Positions 8,377-17,017 of a stretch of DNA of 45,787 nt are shown piece by piece (position 1 is the stretch's first letter; every line of letters starts with the position of its first letter). The notes beneath the pieces are model-generated. The model did no database searches. It was not told where the DNA came from and saw nothing but the letters and a program-made list of their open reading frames with translations. Source of the stretch: Silicimonas sp. Its GTDB lineage: Bacteria; Pseudomonadota; Alphaproteobacteria; Rhodobacterales; Rhodobacteraceae. The stretch is from positions 1 to 45,787 of the forward strand of contig JAJDUZ010000024.1 of the NCBI GenBank assembly GCA_022826385.1. The letters run 5' to 3'. The position numbers and the translations under genes are program-made.

Positions 8377-9057
8377 ATGAAATGCTTCGCTCTTCTTTTG
8401 GTTGTGTTCCTGCCTTTTTATGCGGCAGCCGATGAAGCCCCCCGCCAAATCGTCGTTGCAGCAACAGGAACGGCCGAGGCCGCGCCGGATATGGCGACCG
8501 TGACGCTGGGCGTCACGCGCGAAGCCGGGACGGCGTCCGGCGCCATGTCGGCGGCCGGGACGGCGTCAGCAGATGTGCTTGAGACTGTGCGCGAGGCAGG
8601 CATTAGTGAACGGGATGTGCAAACCTCGTCAATCAACCTGAACCCGGTCTGGGATCAGTCGAACGCACGGCCGCGTCAGATCCGGGGCTATGCGGCGTCG
8701 ATCACGATGACGGTGCGTGTGCGTGAGCTTGAAGGTTTGGGCACGCTGTTGGACGCAGTAGTCAGCGACGGCGCGAACACGCTGCATGGCCTGAGTTTTG
8801 GTATTAACGACTTCGAACCGCTGGAAGAGGCGGCGCGCCGGGATGCGGTTGAGCAGGCCGGGCGCAAGGCCGAGACCTTGGCGTCGGCCAGCGGGGTAAG
8901 CCTTGGGCCAGTGCAATCCATCACCGAAGGCGGCGGCGTTGGTGGACCGGTCCCGATGATGCGTGGCGCGATGATGGAGGCGGCTGCCGTCCCCATAGCG
9001 GCTGGCGAACTGGATGTCCGGGTCAGTGTGACCGTGGTCTACGCGATCGACGACTGA
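8377..9057 (+). CDS. SIMPL (DUF541) domain exported protein
   Basis: About 226-aa periplasmic protein with a signal peptide (MKCFALLLVVFLPFYAAA) and one SIMPL/DUF541 domain. Family features seen are the ATGTAEAAPDMATVTLGV start, alternation of strands and helices, and the late RRDAVEQAGRKAETLASASG helix. Family members include E. coli YggE, linked to oxidative stress; the biochemical role is not established. I prefer the ATG at 8377 because AAAAGGA (8362-8368) is well spaced for it. An in-frame ATG at 8359 adds six residues. Divergent from the GspL-like gene. Confidence 0.85.
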   Translation: MKCFALLLVVFLPFYAAADEAPRQIVVAATGTAEAAPDMATVTLGVTREAGTASGAMSAAGTASADVLETVREAGISERDVQTSSINLNPVWDQSNARPRQIRGYAASITMTVRVRELEGLGTLLDAVVSDGANTLHGLSFGINDFEPLEEAARRDAVEQAGRKAETLASASGVSLGPVQSITEGGGVGGPVPMMRGAMMEAAAVPIAAGELDVRVSVTVVYAIDD

Positions 9058-9069
9058 CCCGGGGCAGCG

Positions 9070-9666
9070 TCAGGCCGCAAGCTCGATCAGCTCGATCTGG
9101 TTGGCGGCCGCCGACAGGCTCGCCTCGGCATCGACCATCATGCGGTCGGCATTCACGAAGACGACATCGGTGATCCCGATGAAGCCCAGCACATGCCGCA
9201 GGTAACCGGTCGCAAAGTCGATGTCGGACCCCGCTTCGGTTCCACCAGATGCGACAGTGACAATGGCTCGCTTGCCGGTCAGAAGCCCGACAGGGCCGTT
9301 CTCGCTATAGCGGAACGTCTCGCGGGCACGGGCTACAAGATCAATCCACGCTTTAAGCGCGCCCGGCACACCGAAGTTATAGATCGGGAGTCCAATCAGC
9401 AGAACATCCGCAGCTTTCACCTCGGCCACCAGTTCATCAGAGAGGGCGAGTGTGGCTTTCTGCGCGTCGGTTCGCTCGGCCGGATCCGTGAAGTTTGCAC
9501 CGATCCAGGTTTCGTCCAGCAGGGGCAGGGGATTTGCCAGATCACGGGTCGCAATCTGGGTATCGCCGGCCTGCTGGAACCGTTCGATAATCTTGTCGTT
9601 CAGGTCGCGTGTCACGGATCCGGATCGCCGGGCCGAGGCATCGATGCGAAGAATTTTGGTCGACAT
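9070..9666 (-). CDS. azoR: FMN-dependent NADH:azo/quinone oxidoreductase
   Basis: 198-aa flavodoxin-fold enzyme of the AzoR family, reducing quinones and azo compounds by two electrons. The N-terminal FMN-phosphate loop (LRIDASARRSGSVTR), the LIGLPIYNFGVPGALKAWID segment and the TVASGG loop are all present. The start at 9666 follows GAAGGAG with good spacing; an upstream in-frame Met gives an uncharacteristic N-terminus. It is divergent from a LysR regulator that probably controls it, a frequent arrangement for quinone-stress reductases. Confidence 0.93.
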   Translation of the reverse strand: MSTKILRIDASARRSGSVTRDLNDKIIERFQQAGDTQIATRDLANPLPLLDETWIGANFTDPAERTDAQKATLALSDELVAEVKAADVLLIGLPIYNFGVPGALKAWIDLVARARETFRYSENGPVGLLTGKRAIVTVASGGTEAGSDIDFATGYLRHVLGFIGITDVVFVNADRMMVDAEASLSAAANQIELIELAA

Positions 9667-9722
9667 GGTCGTCGCTCCTTCAATTTGGCTTTCCGAAAAC
9701 CTAGGTGCCAAGGGATCGCGCC

Positions 9723-9739
9723 GGAATTCCAAGAATTCC
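9723..9739. promoter_or_regulatory. Candidate operator between azoR and LysR gene
   Basis: GGAATTCCAAGAATTCC holds the 8-bp palindrome GGAATTCC and a second overlapping-type half GAATTCC. It lies about 60 bp upstream of azoR in the divergent promoter region and could be a LysR-type binding site. Confidence 0.3.
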
Positions 9740-9835
9740 AACCGATCCTGTGCAATTTTGCGTGATGTTCAGAAATTTCGTTTGAACTATACGTTTTTCG
9801 CACCAAAACAGTTGGGAACCAACGGGGAATTAACC

Positions 9836-10714
9836 ATGTCGATCAGCACTTGGGATGAAATCCGAACAGCCTATCACGTGGCGCGCGCCGGAACGGTGAG
9901 CGGCGCGGCGGATGCGCTTGGCGTGCATCATGCCACGGTGATCCGCCACATCGACTCGCTCGAGGATCGCCTTGGCGTGAAGCTGTTCCAGCGGCACCCA
10001 CGAGGCTATAGCTCGACCGAGGCCGGGCAGGACCTGTTGCAAGTGGCGCAAGCGACAGATGACCAGTTCTCGCAGCTTGTCAGCCGCATACGGGGCCGCG
10101 GTGACGAGGTGTCGGGCGAACTTGTCGTGACATCCCTGGCGTTTGTCTCTCCCCGCTTGACCCCGACCTTGGCCCGCTTTCAGGAACGCTATCCTGATGT
10201 TATCGTCCGCTTTCTGACCGGCGAGGAAGTTCTGCGTTTGGAGTATGGCGAGGCGCATGTTGCCTTGCGGGCCGGCAGCAAGCCGGACAATCCCGACAAT
10301 GTCGTCCAACCCTTCGTGCCGCTGAACGTCACCTTCTATGCCTCGGAAGACTATATCGAGCGCTTTGGACGACCTGCCTCGGTCGACGACTTGGCAGGGC
10401 ACCGTTTTGTCAGCCTTGACGATTTTGGATCGCGCGCGCCGGTGATGCGTTGGTTGGTCGGGCGGGTTCGGCCCGAAAACGTCGTGTTCCGCGGCTCTGA
10501 CAATCGTGTACTGCGCGATGCAATCCTTGAGGGCGTCGGGATCGGTGCCCTGACCTGCTGGGAGGCCGAGCGGCACCCGAACCTTGTGCCGCTGTTCGAG
10601 CCTCAGACCGAGTGGTCGGCGCCGCTCTGGTTGGTGACGCATGTCGATTTGCACCGTACGACCAAGGTGCAGGCGTTCCTGTCGTTTCTGAAGGAAGAAG
10701 CGAAAGACTGGTAA
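9836..10714 (+). CDS. LysR family transcriptional regulator
   Basis: 292-aa LysR-type regulator. Residues 1-62 form the winged helix (ARAGTVSGAADALGVHHATVIRHIDSLEDRLGVKLFQRHPRG), followed by the linker helix and a periplasmic-binding-like effector domain from about 90 to 290. It is divergent from azoR across 169 bp, so it is the likely activator or repressor of that gene, possibly sensing quinones or other electrophiles. The start at 9836 follows GGGGAA; longer in-frame extensions read back through azoR and are not credible. Confidence 0.92.
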   Translation: MSISTWDEIRTAYHVARAGTVSGAADALGVHHATVIRHIDSLEDRLGVKLFQRHPRGYSSTEAGQDLLQVAQATDDQFSQLVSRIRGRGDEVSGELVVTSLAFVSPRLTPTLARFQERYPDVIVRFLTGEEVLRLEYGEAHVALRAGSKPDNPDNVVQPFVPLNVTFYASEDYIERFGRPASVDDLAGHRFVSLDDFGSRAPVMRWLVGRVRPENVVFRGSDNRVLRDAILEGVGIGALTCWEAERHPNLVPLFEPQTEWSAPLWLVTHVDLHRTTKVQAFLSFLKEEAKDW

Positions 10715-10717
10715 ACC

Positions 10718-11068
10718 CTAGTCGGACGGTGGTTCATCCGACAATTCGGTTTCAAGAAAGTTCTCGAACGCATCCAAATCCACAGGTTCGAACTGGCCGA
10801 AGCCCTGCATCCAGATGCTGGCGTTCTTCATGGCGCCCGGTTCGAGCTTGCACCAGATCACCCGTCCACGCCGTTCCTGACTGATCAAACCGGCGCGACT
10901 GAGCACGCCAAGGTGTTTCGAGATCGCCGCAAGCGAGACGTCGAACGGCTCTGCCACGTCGGTGACGGCCATGTCGTCTTCCAGAAGCATCTTCAGGATC
11001 TGACGCCGCGTGGGATCAGCCAGGGCCGAGAAGACTGTATCAAGTGGGATCTCGCGTTTCACGGTCAT
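10718..11068 (-). CDS. ArsR family transcriptional regulator
   Basis: 116-aa winged-helix regulator with the family core ALADPTRRQILKMLLEDDMAV and SLAAISKHLGVLSRAGLISQERRGR. It lacks the ELCVCDL-type cysteine motif of metal-sensing ArsR/SmtB proteins, so it probably is not a metal sensor; this variant is often paired with SRPBCC (AHSA1) proteins, none of which is adjacent here. The target is unknown. It ends four bases after the convergent LysR gene. Confidence 0.9.
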   Translation of the reverse strand: MTVKREIPLDTVFSALADPTRRQILKMLLEDDMAVTDVAEPFDVSLAAISKHLGVLSRAGLISQERRGRVIWCKLEPGAMKNASIWMQGFGQFEPVDLDAFENFLETELSDEPPSD

Positions 11069-11176
11069 CCGGGTATGCGAGGGCGCCTTGCCGCGTCAAG
11101 ACCGGTTTGCCTTTTGAAAAACTGCTCTATTCTATGATGTGGGGCAGTTGCCGGCCCTAAGGGAACAGGATTGGCC

Positions 11177-11560
11177 GTGGAAAAAGACAAACCAGAGAAC
11201 GTTCTGGGAGAGCGTCTTCAGCCGTGCTCCTTCGACCCCGTCACGGGTTTTTTCCGTGACGGCGCTTGCAATACTTGCGCCGAGGATGAGGGCAGCCACA
11301 CGGTCTGCGCCATCATGACGAAGGAATTTCTGGCGTTTTCGAAGTATCTTGGGAACGATCTGTCGACGCCAAGACCGGAATACTTGTTCCAAGGGCTGAA
11401 GCCGGGCGATTGCTGGTGCCTTTGTGCCGGACGATTTCTGCAGGCGGCCGAGGAAGGCGCGGCACCCCGTATCAAGCTGGCCTCAACGCATCGACGCGCC
11501 CTGGAAGTTGTCCCTTTGGAAGTTCTTCTGGAGTACGCGGTCGAGGATGAGGAAAGCTAG
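11177..11560 (+). CDS. DUF2237 family protein
   Basis: 127-aa cytoplasmic protein matching DUF2237: NVLGERLQPCSFDPVTGFFRDGAC near the N-terminus, CNTCAEDEGSHTVCAIMT, and GLKPGDCWCLCAGRF. It is rich in cysteines (CxxC and CWCLC) arranged like a metal or redox centre, but the family has no established function. The GTG at 11177 is chosen because AGGA (11167-11170) is six bases upstream; an in-frame TTG at 11171 touches that site. Confidence 0.85.
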   Translation: MEKDKPENVLGERLQPCSFDPVTGFFRDGACNTCAEDEGSHTVCAIMTKEFLAFSKYLGNDLSTPRPEYLFQGLKPGDCWCLCAGRFLQAAEEGAAPRIKLASTHRRALEVVPLEVLLEYAVEDEES

Positions 11561-11577
11561 TCGTCTTCGTCCACCAG

Positions 11578-12042
11578 CTAGTCAATGAAGACACTCAGCA
11601 ATTGGGCGCGACCTGAAACGCCAGCTTTGCGATAGATCGCATTTGACTGCGCCTTGATGGTGCCCTCGCTGACGCCGCGGAATTGGGCGATGTCGTGGGT
11701 TGAGAACCCCTTGATCGAAAAGAGCGCGACGTCTCGTTCGGCAGGGGTCAGAGCCCAAGCTTTGAATCGCATCTCCAGAACGTCCCGGAAGGCGCTTTTG
11801 GCTTGTTTCAAGGCTTGTTCGGCCACGCGGCTGCGTTGTCTTGCGACGCGCAAGGCATAGGTGCCGACAAGGCTGCCTGTGATCAGTCCGATCGCGGCCC
11901 CGATCTCTATCAGTTCGTGAAAAGTCCAGTCGATGGGACCGATCGGCAGGCCCAGGACCGAGATCGCGATCTCGCCCACGAAGAAGAGCGCGCACATGAA
12001 CTGCAGCACGACAACCAACCCAAGAAGCACACGGTTATTCAC
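11578..12042 (-). CDS. Membrane-anchored LuxR-type HTH regulator
   Basis: 154-aa protein with two predicted membrane helices (about residues 5-28 and 42-65) followed by a basic, possibly coiled segment (RVARQRSRVAEQALKQAKSAF) and a C-terminal LuxR/GerE helix-turn-helix (WALTPAERDVALFSIKGFSTHDIAQFRGVSEGTIKAQSNAIYRKAG). There is no receiver or autoinducer domain, so the membrane part or a partner protein must provide the signal. It lies 29 bases downstream of the two PepSY-like genes on the same strand and is probably their co-transcribed regulator. Target and signal are unknown. Confidence 0.88.
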   Translation of the reverse strand: MNNRVLLGLVVVLQFMCALFFVGEIAISVLGLPIGPIDWTFHELIEIGAAIGLITGSLVGTYALRVARQRSRVAEQALKQAKSAFRDVLEMRFKAWALTPAERDVALFSIKGFSTHDIAQFRGVSEGTIKAQSNAIYRKAGVSGRAQLLSVFID

Positions 12043-12071
12043 TCTTCAGCCCCCGAATCCACCGTCATGCC

Positions 12072-12539
12072 CTAGTCGTCGTCGCCTGAGTCATCGTCAG
12101 AATCCGAACCGCCGTCGTCATCGTCGTCCCCGCCTCCGGATCCAGAGCCGCCGGAACCTGAACCAGAGCCAGAACCGCCGCCTCCCGAACCCGAGTTGTC
12201 ATCGTCGTCATCATCGTCGTCGTCGTCCGTAGAGCCGCCTGAACTGCCGCTTCCCGAACTGCTGCCAGAGTTGGATGAAGACCCGTCTGTGGTTGAGACG
12301 ACGCGAAGGTAGTCGCGCAGAATCACACCGGTGGCCGGGTTCACGACAATTTCGCGCCTGGTCGTGCCGTTCTGTGCGACAAACCTCAACCGCCCCAGAA
12401 ACGTCCGAAAAACGCGTATTTCGGCGTATCCGTCCTGCTGAAGCTCACTTACGATTCTGTCGCGGATGACATCGTTTGCCTTAGCGTCCAACGGTGCGAC
12501 CGTCGCCATCAAGACAAGTACCAGGATCAATTTTCTCAT
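12072..12539 (-). CDS. Exported PepSY-like protein with Ser/Gly and Asp-rich tail
   Basis: 155-aa secreted or periplasmic protein. It has a signal peptide (MRKLILVLVLMATVAPLDAKA) and one PepSY-like module at about 22-82 (IVSELQQDGYAEIRVF ... EIVVNPATGVILRDYLRV). The C-terminal half is low complexity: Ser/Gly runs broken by blocks of Asp (DDDDDDDDDD, GGGDDDDDGG) ending in DDSGDDD. The start at 12539 follows GGAGG; the longer frame adds 18 residues upstream of a clear signal peptide. It is a divergent paralogue of the next gene upstream (12609-13070) and precedes the membrane LuxR gene. An acidic tail could bind Ca2+ or other cations. Confidence 0.82.
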   Translation of the reverse strand: MRKLILVLVLMATVAPLDAKANDVIRDRIVSELQQDGYAEIRVFRTFLGRLRFVAQNGTTRREIVVNPATGVILRDYLRVVSTTDGSSSNSGSSSGSGSSGGSTDDDDDDDDDDNSGSGGGGSGSGSGSGGSGSGGGDDDDDGGSDSDDDSGDDD

Positions 12540-12608
12540 AACTACCTCCGGAGAATGGAACCGCCGTAAGGCGGCTCCATCGCTTCGTATCAAGCCGTCT
12601 GCGTCGAC

Positions 12609-13070
<462 letters not shown>

Positions 13071-13165
13071 CTCAATGTCTCCTGTGCTGTGTGTGTGTAG
13101 GGTCGCGACCAAGTCGCTGGGAGACACTCTTCCGGCTGCACACCTAACGCTATTGAGCCTAAGTT

Positions 13166-13208
13166 TAAATCTCGGTCCATAAACCTCGGATGAAGCTCAT
13201 AAACTCGG
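13166..13208 (-). promoter_or_regulatory. Triple direct repeat upstream of the PepSY-LuxR operon
   Basis: On the plus strand TAAATCTCGG (13166-13175), TAAACCTCGG (13180-13189) and TAAACTCGG (13200-13208) repeat three times about 95-140 bases upstream of the first PepSY gene; read on the coding strand they are CCGAG-(N)-TTTA units spaced 14-20 bases apart. Such iterons suit a LuxR-family binding array, possibly autoregulatory. Confidence 0.5.
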
Positions 13209-13220
13209 GTTTAATTTGCC

Positions 13221-13256
13221 CCAAAAGAAAAAAACCCGGCCTAAACGGCCGGGTTT
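13221..13256 (-). terminator. Rho-independent terminator of the F0 ATP synthase operon
   Basis: AAACCCGGCC (13232-13241), loop TAAAC, GGCCGGGTTT (13247-13256): a perfect 10-bp stem. On the minus strand it is followed by a T-rich run (complement of 13221-13231). It lies 20 bases beyond the atpF stop. Confidence 0.93.
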
Positions 13257-13275
13257 ATTCACAAATTTGACTGTA

Positions 13276-13848
13276 TCAGTGTAGTTTAGACTGAACTGTC
13301 TTGATTGCGTCATCAATCAGCGTGCCTGCGCGTGCCGCGCTCATCTCTTTCGAGATCACCTCGGAAGCTGCCGCAATCGCAATACTCGCTGCTTCGTCGC
13401 GCACCTGCTTGATGGCTCGCTGTTCCGCCGATGCGATTTGCTCTTCGGCCGCCTGCATGCGGCGCTCGAACGACGCGGCGATATCCAGGTCGGCCTGTTC
13501 GGCCGCCTCTTTCGCACTCGCAGTCGCCTGGGCCACGATTCGCTCAGCTTGTTCCTGAACCTCTGCCAGCTTCCGGTCGTAGCTTGCCAGAACTTGCTTC
13601 GCCTCGTCATGCAAAGCGCGTGCCTCGTCCAGTTCCGACTGGATGCCCGCGGCCCGCTTGTCGAGGAGGCCACCCAAGATCGACGGAACCTTGAAGTAGA
13701 ACAGGACCCCGATGAACAGGAGGAACGAGACGGCGACGATGAAGTCGGTGTTCGACAGCGAATAGAAGTCGGCCGAGAACGGGTTCTTCGATGCCGCAGC
13801 TGCTGGCGTTGCAGCAGCAAGGGCGAGAAGGGTGAGTGACTTTTTCAT
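13276..13848 (-). CDS. atpF: F0F1 ATP synthase subunit b
   Basis: 190-aa peripheral-stalk subunit. A hydrophobic N-terminus and a single membrane anchor (FIVAVSFLLFIGVLFYFKVPSIL, about 35-58) are followed by a long charged alpha-helix (LDKRAAGIQSELDEARALHDEAK ...) that dimerises with b' and reaches F1 via delta. The additional N-terminal ~25 residues, rich in Ala, may be a cleaved or unstructured leader. Last gene of the operon, six bases after atpF' and before a strong terminator. The F1 genes (atpHAGDC) are not in this window, as usual for the split operons of Rhodobacteraceae. Confidence 0.94.
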   Translation of the reverse strand: MKKSLTLLALAAATPAAAASKNPFSADFYSLSNTDFIVAVSFLLFIGVLFYFKVPSILGGLLDKRAAGIQSELDEARALHDEAKQVLASYDRKLAEVQEQAERIVAQATASAKEAAEQADLDIAASFERRMQAAEEQIASAEQRAIKQVRDEAASIAIAAASEVISKEMSAARAGTLIDDAIKTVQSKLH

Positions 13849-13853
13849 CTGGC

Positions 13854-14387
13854 TTACCCTTTCGTCCGCGATGCGATCGCCGCGCTGACAGCCGACGCGT
13901 CAACGTCGACACCAAGAGCTGCAACCACCTCATTGGCTGTGCTTTCAGCGACTTCCTTGACCGCGATGGCAGCGCCTTCGCGAATCTCGGCGATACGGGC
14001 TTCGCTTTCTGCCGTTTTCGCCGCAATTTCTGCATCGGCCTTGGCCATCGCTGCATCAATCTTGGCTTGGATCTTTGCCTTTTCCTCGGCTGCGACACGC
14101 GCCGATTCAGCGCGCGCATCAGCCATCGCCTTTTGAAGCTGCTGCTCCTTCTCGGCGGCCTCGGCTTTCAGGTCCTCGGCGGCGGCAATGTTGTTCGTAA
14201 TGGTGCCCTGCCGTTCTGCAAGAACGGAGGCAATGCGGGGCAGCGCCACTTTCGACAGGACGAGATAGATCACCACAAGGGTGACCACGAGCCAGAAGAT
14301 CTGGTTCGGGAACGTCGAAAAATCGAGTTGCGGCATGCCGGCGCTCTCGGCGGCTTTGCCTGCGGCGTCTGTTGCTTCTGTCGCCAT
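13854..14387 (-). CDS. atpG: F0F1 ATP synthase subunit b' (second b-type subunit)
   Basis: 177-aa b' subunit, found in photosynthetic and many alphaproteobacterial ATP synthases where b and b' form a heterodimeric stalk. A single TM helix ([23 protein letters not shown], about 30-52) precedes a long Ala/Glu/Lys coiled coil. It is five bases upstream of atpF and follows atpE after an intercistronic hairpin. The symbol for b' varies (atpF', atpF2, atpG, atpX). Confidence 0.92.
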   Translation of the reverse strand: MATEATDAAGKAAESAGMPQLDFSTFPNQIFWLVVTLVVIYLVLSKVALPRIASVLAERQGTITNNIAAAEDLKAEAAEKEQQLQKAMADARAESARVAAEEKAKIQAKIDAAMAKADAEIAAKTAESEARIAEIREGAAIAVKEVAESTANEVVAALGVDVDASAVSAAIASRTKG

Positions 14388-14414
14388 GGCGACCTCCTCA
14401 AACCTTTAGGATCA

Positions 14415-14444
14415 ATTCCGTGCGGGAAGCGCCCCGCACGGAAT
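14415..14444 (-). other. Strong intercistronic hairpin downstream of atpE
   Basis: ATTCCGTGCGGG (14415-14426) and CCCGCACGGAAT (14433-14444) form a perfect 12-bp stem with a six-base loop between atpE and atpF'. No T-run follows on the minus strand, so it is more likely a 3' RNA-stabilising or attenuating structure than a full terminator. It could help make more c subunit than b subunits. Confidence 0.85.
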
Positions 14445-14464
14445 GCGTAAGGAAGACGGAGTTC

Positions 14465-14701
14465 TTAAACGGCGAACATCAGCAGAAGTGCAACGAGGAA
14501 CGAGAAAATCCCCAGCGCTTCCGAGAACGCGATACCGATGAACATCGTGGCGGTTTGACCACCAGCAGCCGACGGGTTGCGCAGGGCACCCGAGAGGAAG
14601 TTGCCAACAACGTGGCCCACACCCACAGCAGCACCGCCCATGCCCGTACAGGCCAGACCAGCACCGATGTAAGCTCCCATTTGTACGACGTCACCTTCCA
14701 T
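14465..14701 (-). CDS. atpE: F0F1 ATP synthase subunit c
   Basis: 78-aa proteolipid that forms the rotor ring. Two membrane helices are joined by the polar loop (RNPSA) and the ion-binding carboxylate is Glu in SEALGIF of helix 2. The site lacks the extra polar ligands of Na+-type rings, so proton coupling is expected. AAGGAG precedes the start. It lies between atpB and atpF' and is flanked on both sides by RNA hairpins, consistent with the need for about ten or more copies per complex. Confidence 0.96.
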   Translation of the reverse strand: MEGDVVQMGAYIGAGLACTGMGGAAVGVGHVVGNFLSGALRNPSAAGGQTATMFIGIAFSEALGIFSFLVALLLMFAV

Positions 14702-14740
14702 TTGATTTCTCCTTACGATGGAATTTGAGTTGTTTCGTAG

Positions 14741-14758
14741 GCCGGGTTTGAACCCGGC
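14741..14758 (-). other. Intercistronic hairpin between atpB and atpE
   Basis: GCCGGG-TTTGAA-CCCGGC (14741-14758) is a perfect dyad in the 63-base gap upstream of atpE. On the transcript it ends about 40 bases before the atpE start and could define a processed, stabilised 5' end of the atpE message. Confidence 0.75.
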
Positions 14759-14764
14759 AAACCT

Positions 14765-15514
14765 TTAGTGATGCGGATGCAGCGCGTCCCGCAGGTACAC
14801 GCATGTCAGAATTGCGAAGACATAGGCCTGGATGAACGACACCAGAACCTCGAGCGCATAGATCGCGGTCACGGCAAAGATGCTGACCGGAGCAATCCAG
14901 ACGACGGCGGCGAAGGTTGCGAACACCTTAATCACCGCGTGACCAGCCATCATGTTGCCTGCCAGACGAATGGAGTGGCTGACGGGGCGCACGAAGTAGC
15001 TGATGACCTCGATCAGGGCCAGCACAGGGCGCAAAACCAACGGCGCGCTGCTGATCCAGAAGACGCTGAGGAAGCCAAACCCGTGCTTCACGAACCCGAG
15101 GATGGTGATCGACAGGAACACCGCCATGGCCATGACCGCGGTCACCGCGATGTGGCTGGTTGTTGTGAAAGACAAGGGCAGAAGGCCCAGAAAGTTCGAG
15201 AAGACGATGAACATGAACAAGGTCATGATGTAGGGGAAGTATTTCACCCCATCCTGACCTGTGACGTCTTCGACCATCTTGTAGACAAAGCCATACGCAA
15301 GCTCGGCAATCGACTGAATGCGCGTCGGCACCTGTGCGCGACCTCGCGTGCCAAGCACCAGCAGGGCCACGATGCAAAGAACTGACAGGGCCATCCAAAA
15401 GGTAACGTTCGTGATCGTGAACATGCCGACCGGACCGTCACCGAACAGCGGCTTTACGATGAACTGATCCATCGGTTTGAAAACCAGACCGCCGCCTTCT
15501 TTCGCATCTGCCAT
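14765..15514 (-). CDS. atpB: F0F1 ATP synthase subunit a
   Basis: 249-aa stator channel subunit with five or six membrane helices. The essential Arg of the proton path is in [13 protein letters not shown], and the C-terminal helix region ([25 protein letters not shown]) is typical. It starts two bases after the atpI stop, and a hairpin separates it from atpE. Length is normal for alphaproteobacteria. Confidence 0.96.
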   Translation of the reverse strand: MADAKEGGGLVFKPMDQFIVKPLFGDGPVGMFTITNVTFWMALSVLCIVALLVLGTRGRAQVPTRIQSIAELAYGFVYKMVEDVTGQDGVKYFPYIMTLFMFIVFSNFLGLLPLSFTTTSHIAVTAVMAMAVFLSITILGFVKHGFGFLSVFWISSAPLVLRPVLALIEVISYFVRPVSHSIRLAGNMMAGHAVIKVFATFAAVVWIAPVSIFAVTAIYALEVLVSFIQAYVFAILTCVYLRDALHPHH

Positions 15515-15516
15515 GC

Positions 15517-15840
15517 TCAGTCCTTCTCATCCTTGCCGGAACTGTCCGGCGCAAATTCCTTTGCGGTGCGCATCATCACGTTGATGCCTGCCGCGAACCC
15601 AAAGAGCGTCATCACGATCATCAGCCACGGTTCCGTGCCAAAGACCTTGTCGAGCCCAAATCCCATGCCGAAGCCGATCCCCAGCCCCGCCACCAGTTCG
15701 GTCACCATCCGCCAGCCCATCTGGACCTGTGAATGATGCTCGTCCTGATGTCGCTTTGGCGCATCCTTGGCCCGTTTCTCGGCCAGTTTGGCCTCCAACG
15801 CATCCAGTCGGGCCTTCCGATCTTGATCGGTTTCGGCCAT
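15517..15840 (-). CDS. atpI: AtpI family F0F1 assembly protein
   Basis: 107-aa membrane protein with a charged cytoplasmic N-terminus ([27 protein letters not shown]) and two membrane helices containing the glycine-rich [30 protein letters not shown] signature of AtpI/Z-type proteins. AtpI assists c-ring assembly and is usually first in the F0 operon, as here. The Met at 15840 follows GGGAG; an in-frame Met 19 codons upstream would add an unlikely leader. Confidence 0.92.
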   Translation of the reverse strand: MAETDQDRKARLDALEAKLAEKRAKDAPKRHQDEHHSQVQMGWRMVTELVAGLGIGFGMGFGLDKVFGTEPWLMIVMTLFGFAAGINVMMRTAKEFAPDSSGKDEKD

Positions 15841-15912
15841 GCACCCGCTCCCATGAGAACTCTCGCAGGTGTCTAGCAGGGCGGCAGACAGAGTCAATCT
15901 GCGGGGTTGGGC

Positions 15913-15942
15913 ATTATAGTAATAAAAAACAATAACTTACAA
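15913..15942 (-). promoter_or_regulatory. Candidate sigma-70 promoter of the F0 ATP synthase operon
   Basis: On the minus strand TTGTAA (15942-15937) and a perfect TATAAT (15918-15913) are separated by 18 bp, about 73 bases upstream of atpI. The surrounding sequence is AT-rich compared with the coding regions. Confidence 0.6.
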
Positions 15943-16012
15943 ACTGTCGCAGGCTGGCTTCCGGGTAGGCGGCCTGTATCGAAATATTCAACCAAACGGT
16001 TGATAAACGGAT

Positions 16013-17017
16013 CTAGGTCCAGTTCACCCAAAGTCCGTGGAAGCTTGCCCTGCCCAGCGACCGTGTTTCGCCAGAGGGCCATGTGGTCAAAGTGATCCCA
16101 GCCCCTTGGCCGTCGTCGGCTTCCATGCCGATCTGGACCAGCGGGGATGTTGTTTGTTGCATCGCACGGATGGCTCGGGCCTTCGTCGCGTCGGGGAAGT
16201 ATTGCCACGCGACCGTGTGGAAGACCACGCGAACAACGCCGTCTGCGGGCTGCGTCAGCCGCTGTTCAAGCCATTGACCCGCATCACCCGACGAAATGTC
16301 GGCCGGGATCTGGCCAGCGATATCGATGGCAGCGCATGTCCGGCTGATCCTTTCGGGCTGGTCCGGCCAGACATAGGCCAGCAGCCGCAGCCGATCTTCG
16401 GCCTGCAACGGGTCGAGCGGGTTCAGATCAACCCCGCGACGCGCGGCAATCGACGGTAAAGGCCCGGCGGGGCAGGGGCCTGTCCATTCGGGCTGAAGTT
16501 TCACCGAAGACCTCGGTTTGCCCAACCCGCCACCCGGCAAATCCAGCGAGAACTGGTCACAACGCAGGTTGAGGCCAGCACTGGTGCCTAATTCAAGCAA
16601 TTCAACCGGTTGATCGAACATCTCAGCCACGCGCGCGAGCGCCGGTAAAAGCACCGCGGCCCGTCGGACTTCATTGGTTTGCGGCGGACTGTCGAGCCAA
16701 GTCATCAGCCGAGTTTCATGAGCAACAAGGGCGGCATTCGCCGCATGCCAAAGCATATCGTCGTCAACGTCGTTTGGTGGATAAACTTCCTCCAGGGCCA
16801 ATCCGTCGAGTTTGAGCGCGTGCAACGCTCCGGCCAGACGCAGGGGGACGCTGTCGCCGGCGGCCGTGGTGTCGCCGGGCCAGTCAAGAATTCGATCCGC
16901 GACGGCGTTGCCGCGTTCCAGCCGTTCCCCGATCAGCGGCATCAACCGCCCCATGAAAGGCGAGCCGAGTGCGTCGCAGGTCGGTCCTTGCCGGGCAAAC
17001 GCCGCGCGGACGCTCAT
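16013..17017 (-). CDS. DUF2332 family protein
   Basis: 334-aa cytoplasmic protein of the DUF2332 family. Diagnostic pieces are the PLRLAGALHALKLDG and LWHAANAALVAHETRLMTWLDSPPQTNEVRRAAVLLP region, then VELLELGTSAGLNLRCDQF, a glycine-containing loop like that of SAM-dependent methyltransferases, and RVVFHTVAWQYFP near the end. A methyltransferase-like fold is inferred from that loop only. It overlaps the pth stop by four bases and is probably co-transcribed. Confidence 0.85.
   Translation of the reverse strand: MSVRAAFARQGPTCDALGSPFMGRLMPLIGERLERGNAVADRILDWPGDTTAAGDSVPLRLAGALHALKLDGLALEEVYPPNDVDDDMLWHAANAALVAHETRLMTWLDSPPQTNEVRRAAVLLPALARVAEMFDQPVELLELGTSAGLNLRCDQFSLDLPGGGLGKPRSSVKLQPEWTGPCPAGPLPSIAARRGVDLNPLDPLQAEDRLRLLAYVWPDQPERISRTCAAIDIAGQIPADISSGDAGQWLEQRLTQPADGVVRVVFHTVAWQYFPDATKARAIRAMQQTTSPLVQIGMEADDGQGAGITLTTWPSGETRSLGRASFHGLWVNWT

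Noticed and set aside
15988..16003. TCAACC-AAAC-GGTTGA dyad downstream of the DUF2332 gene as terminator or operator
   Set aside because: Short stem, no T-run and no related copy; left unassigned.
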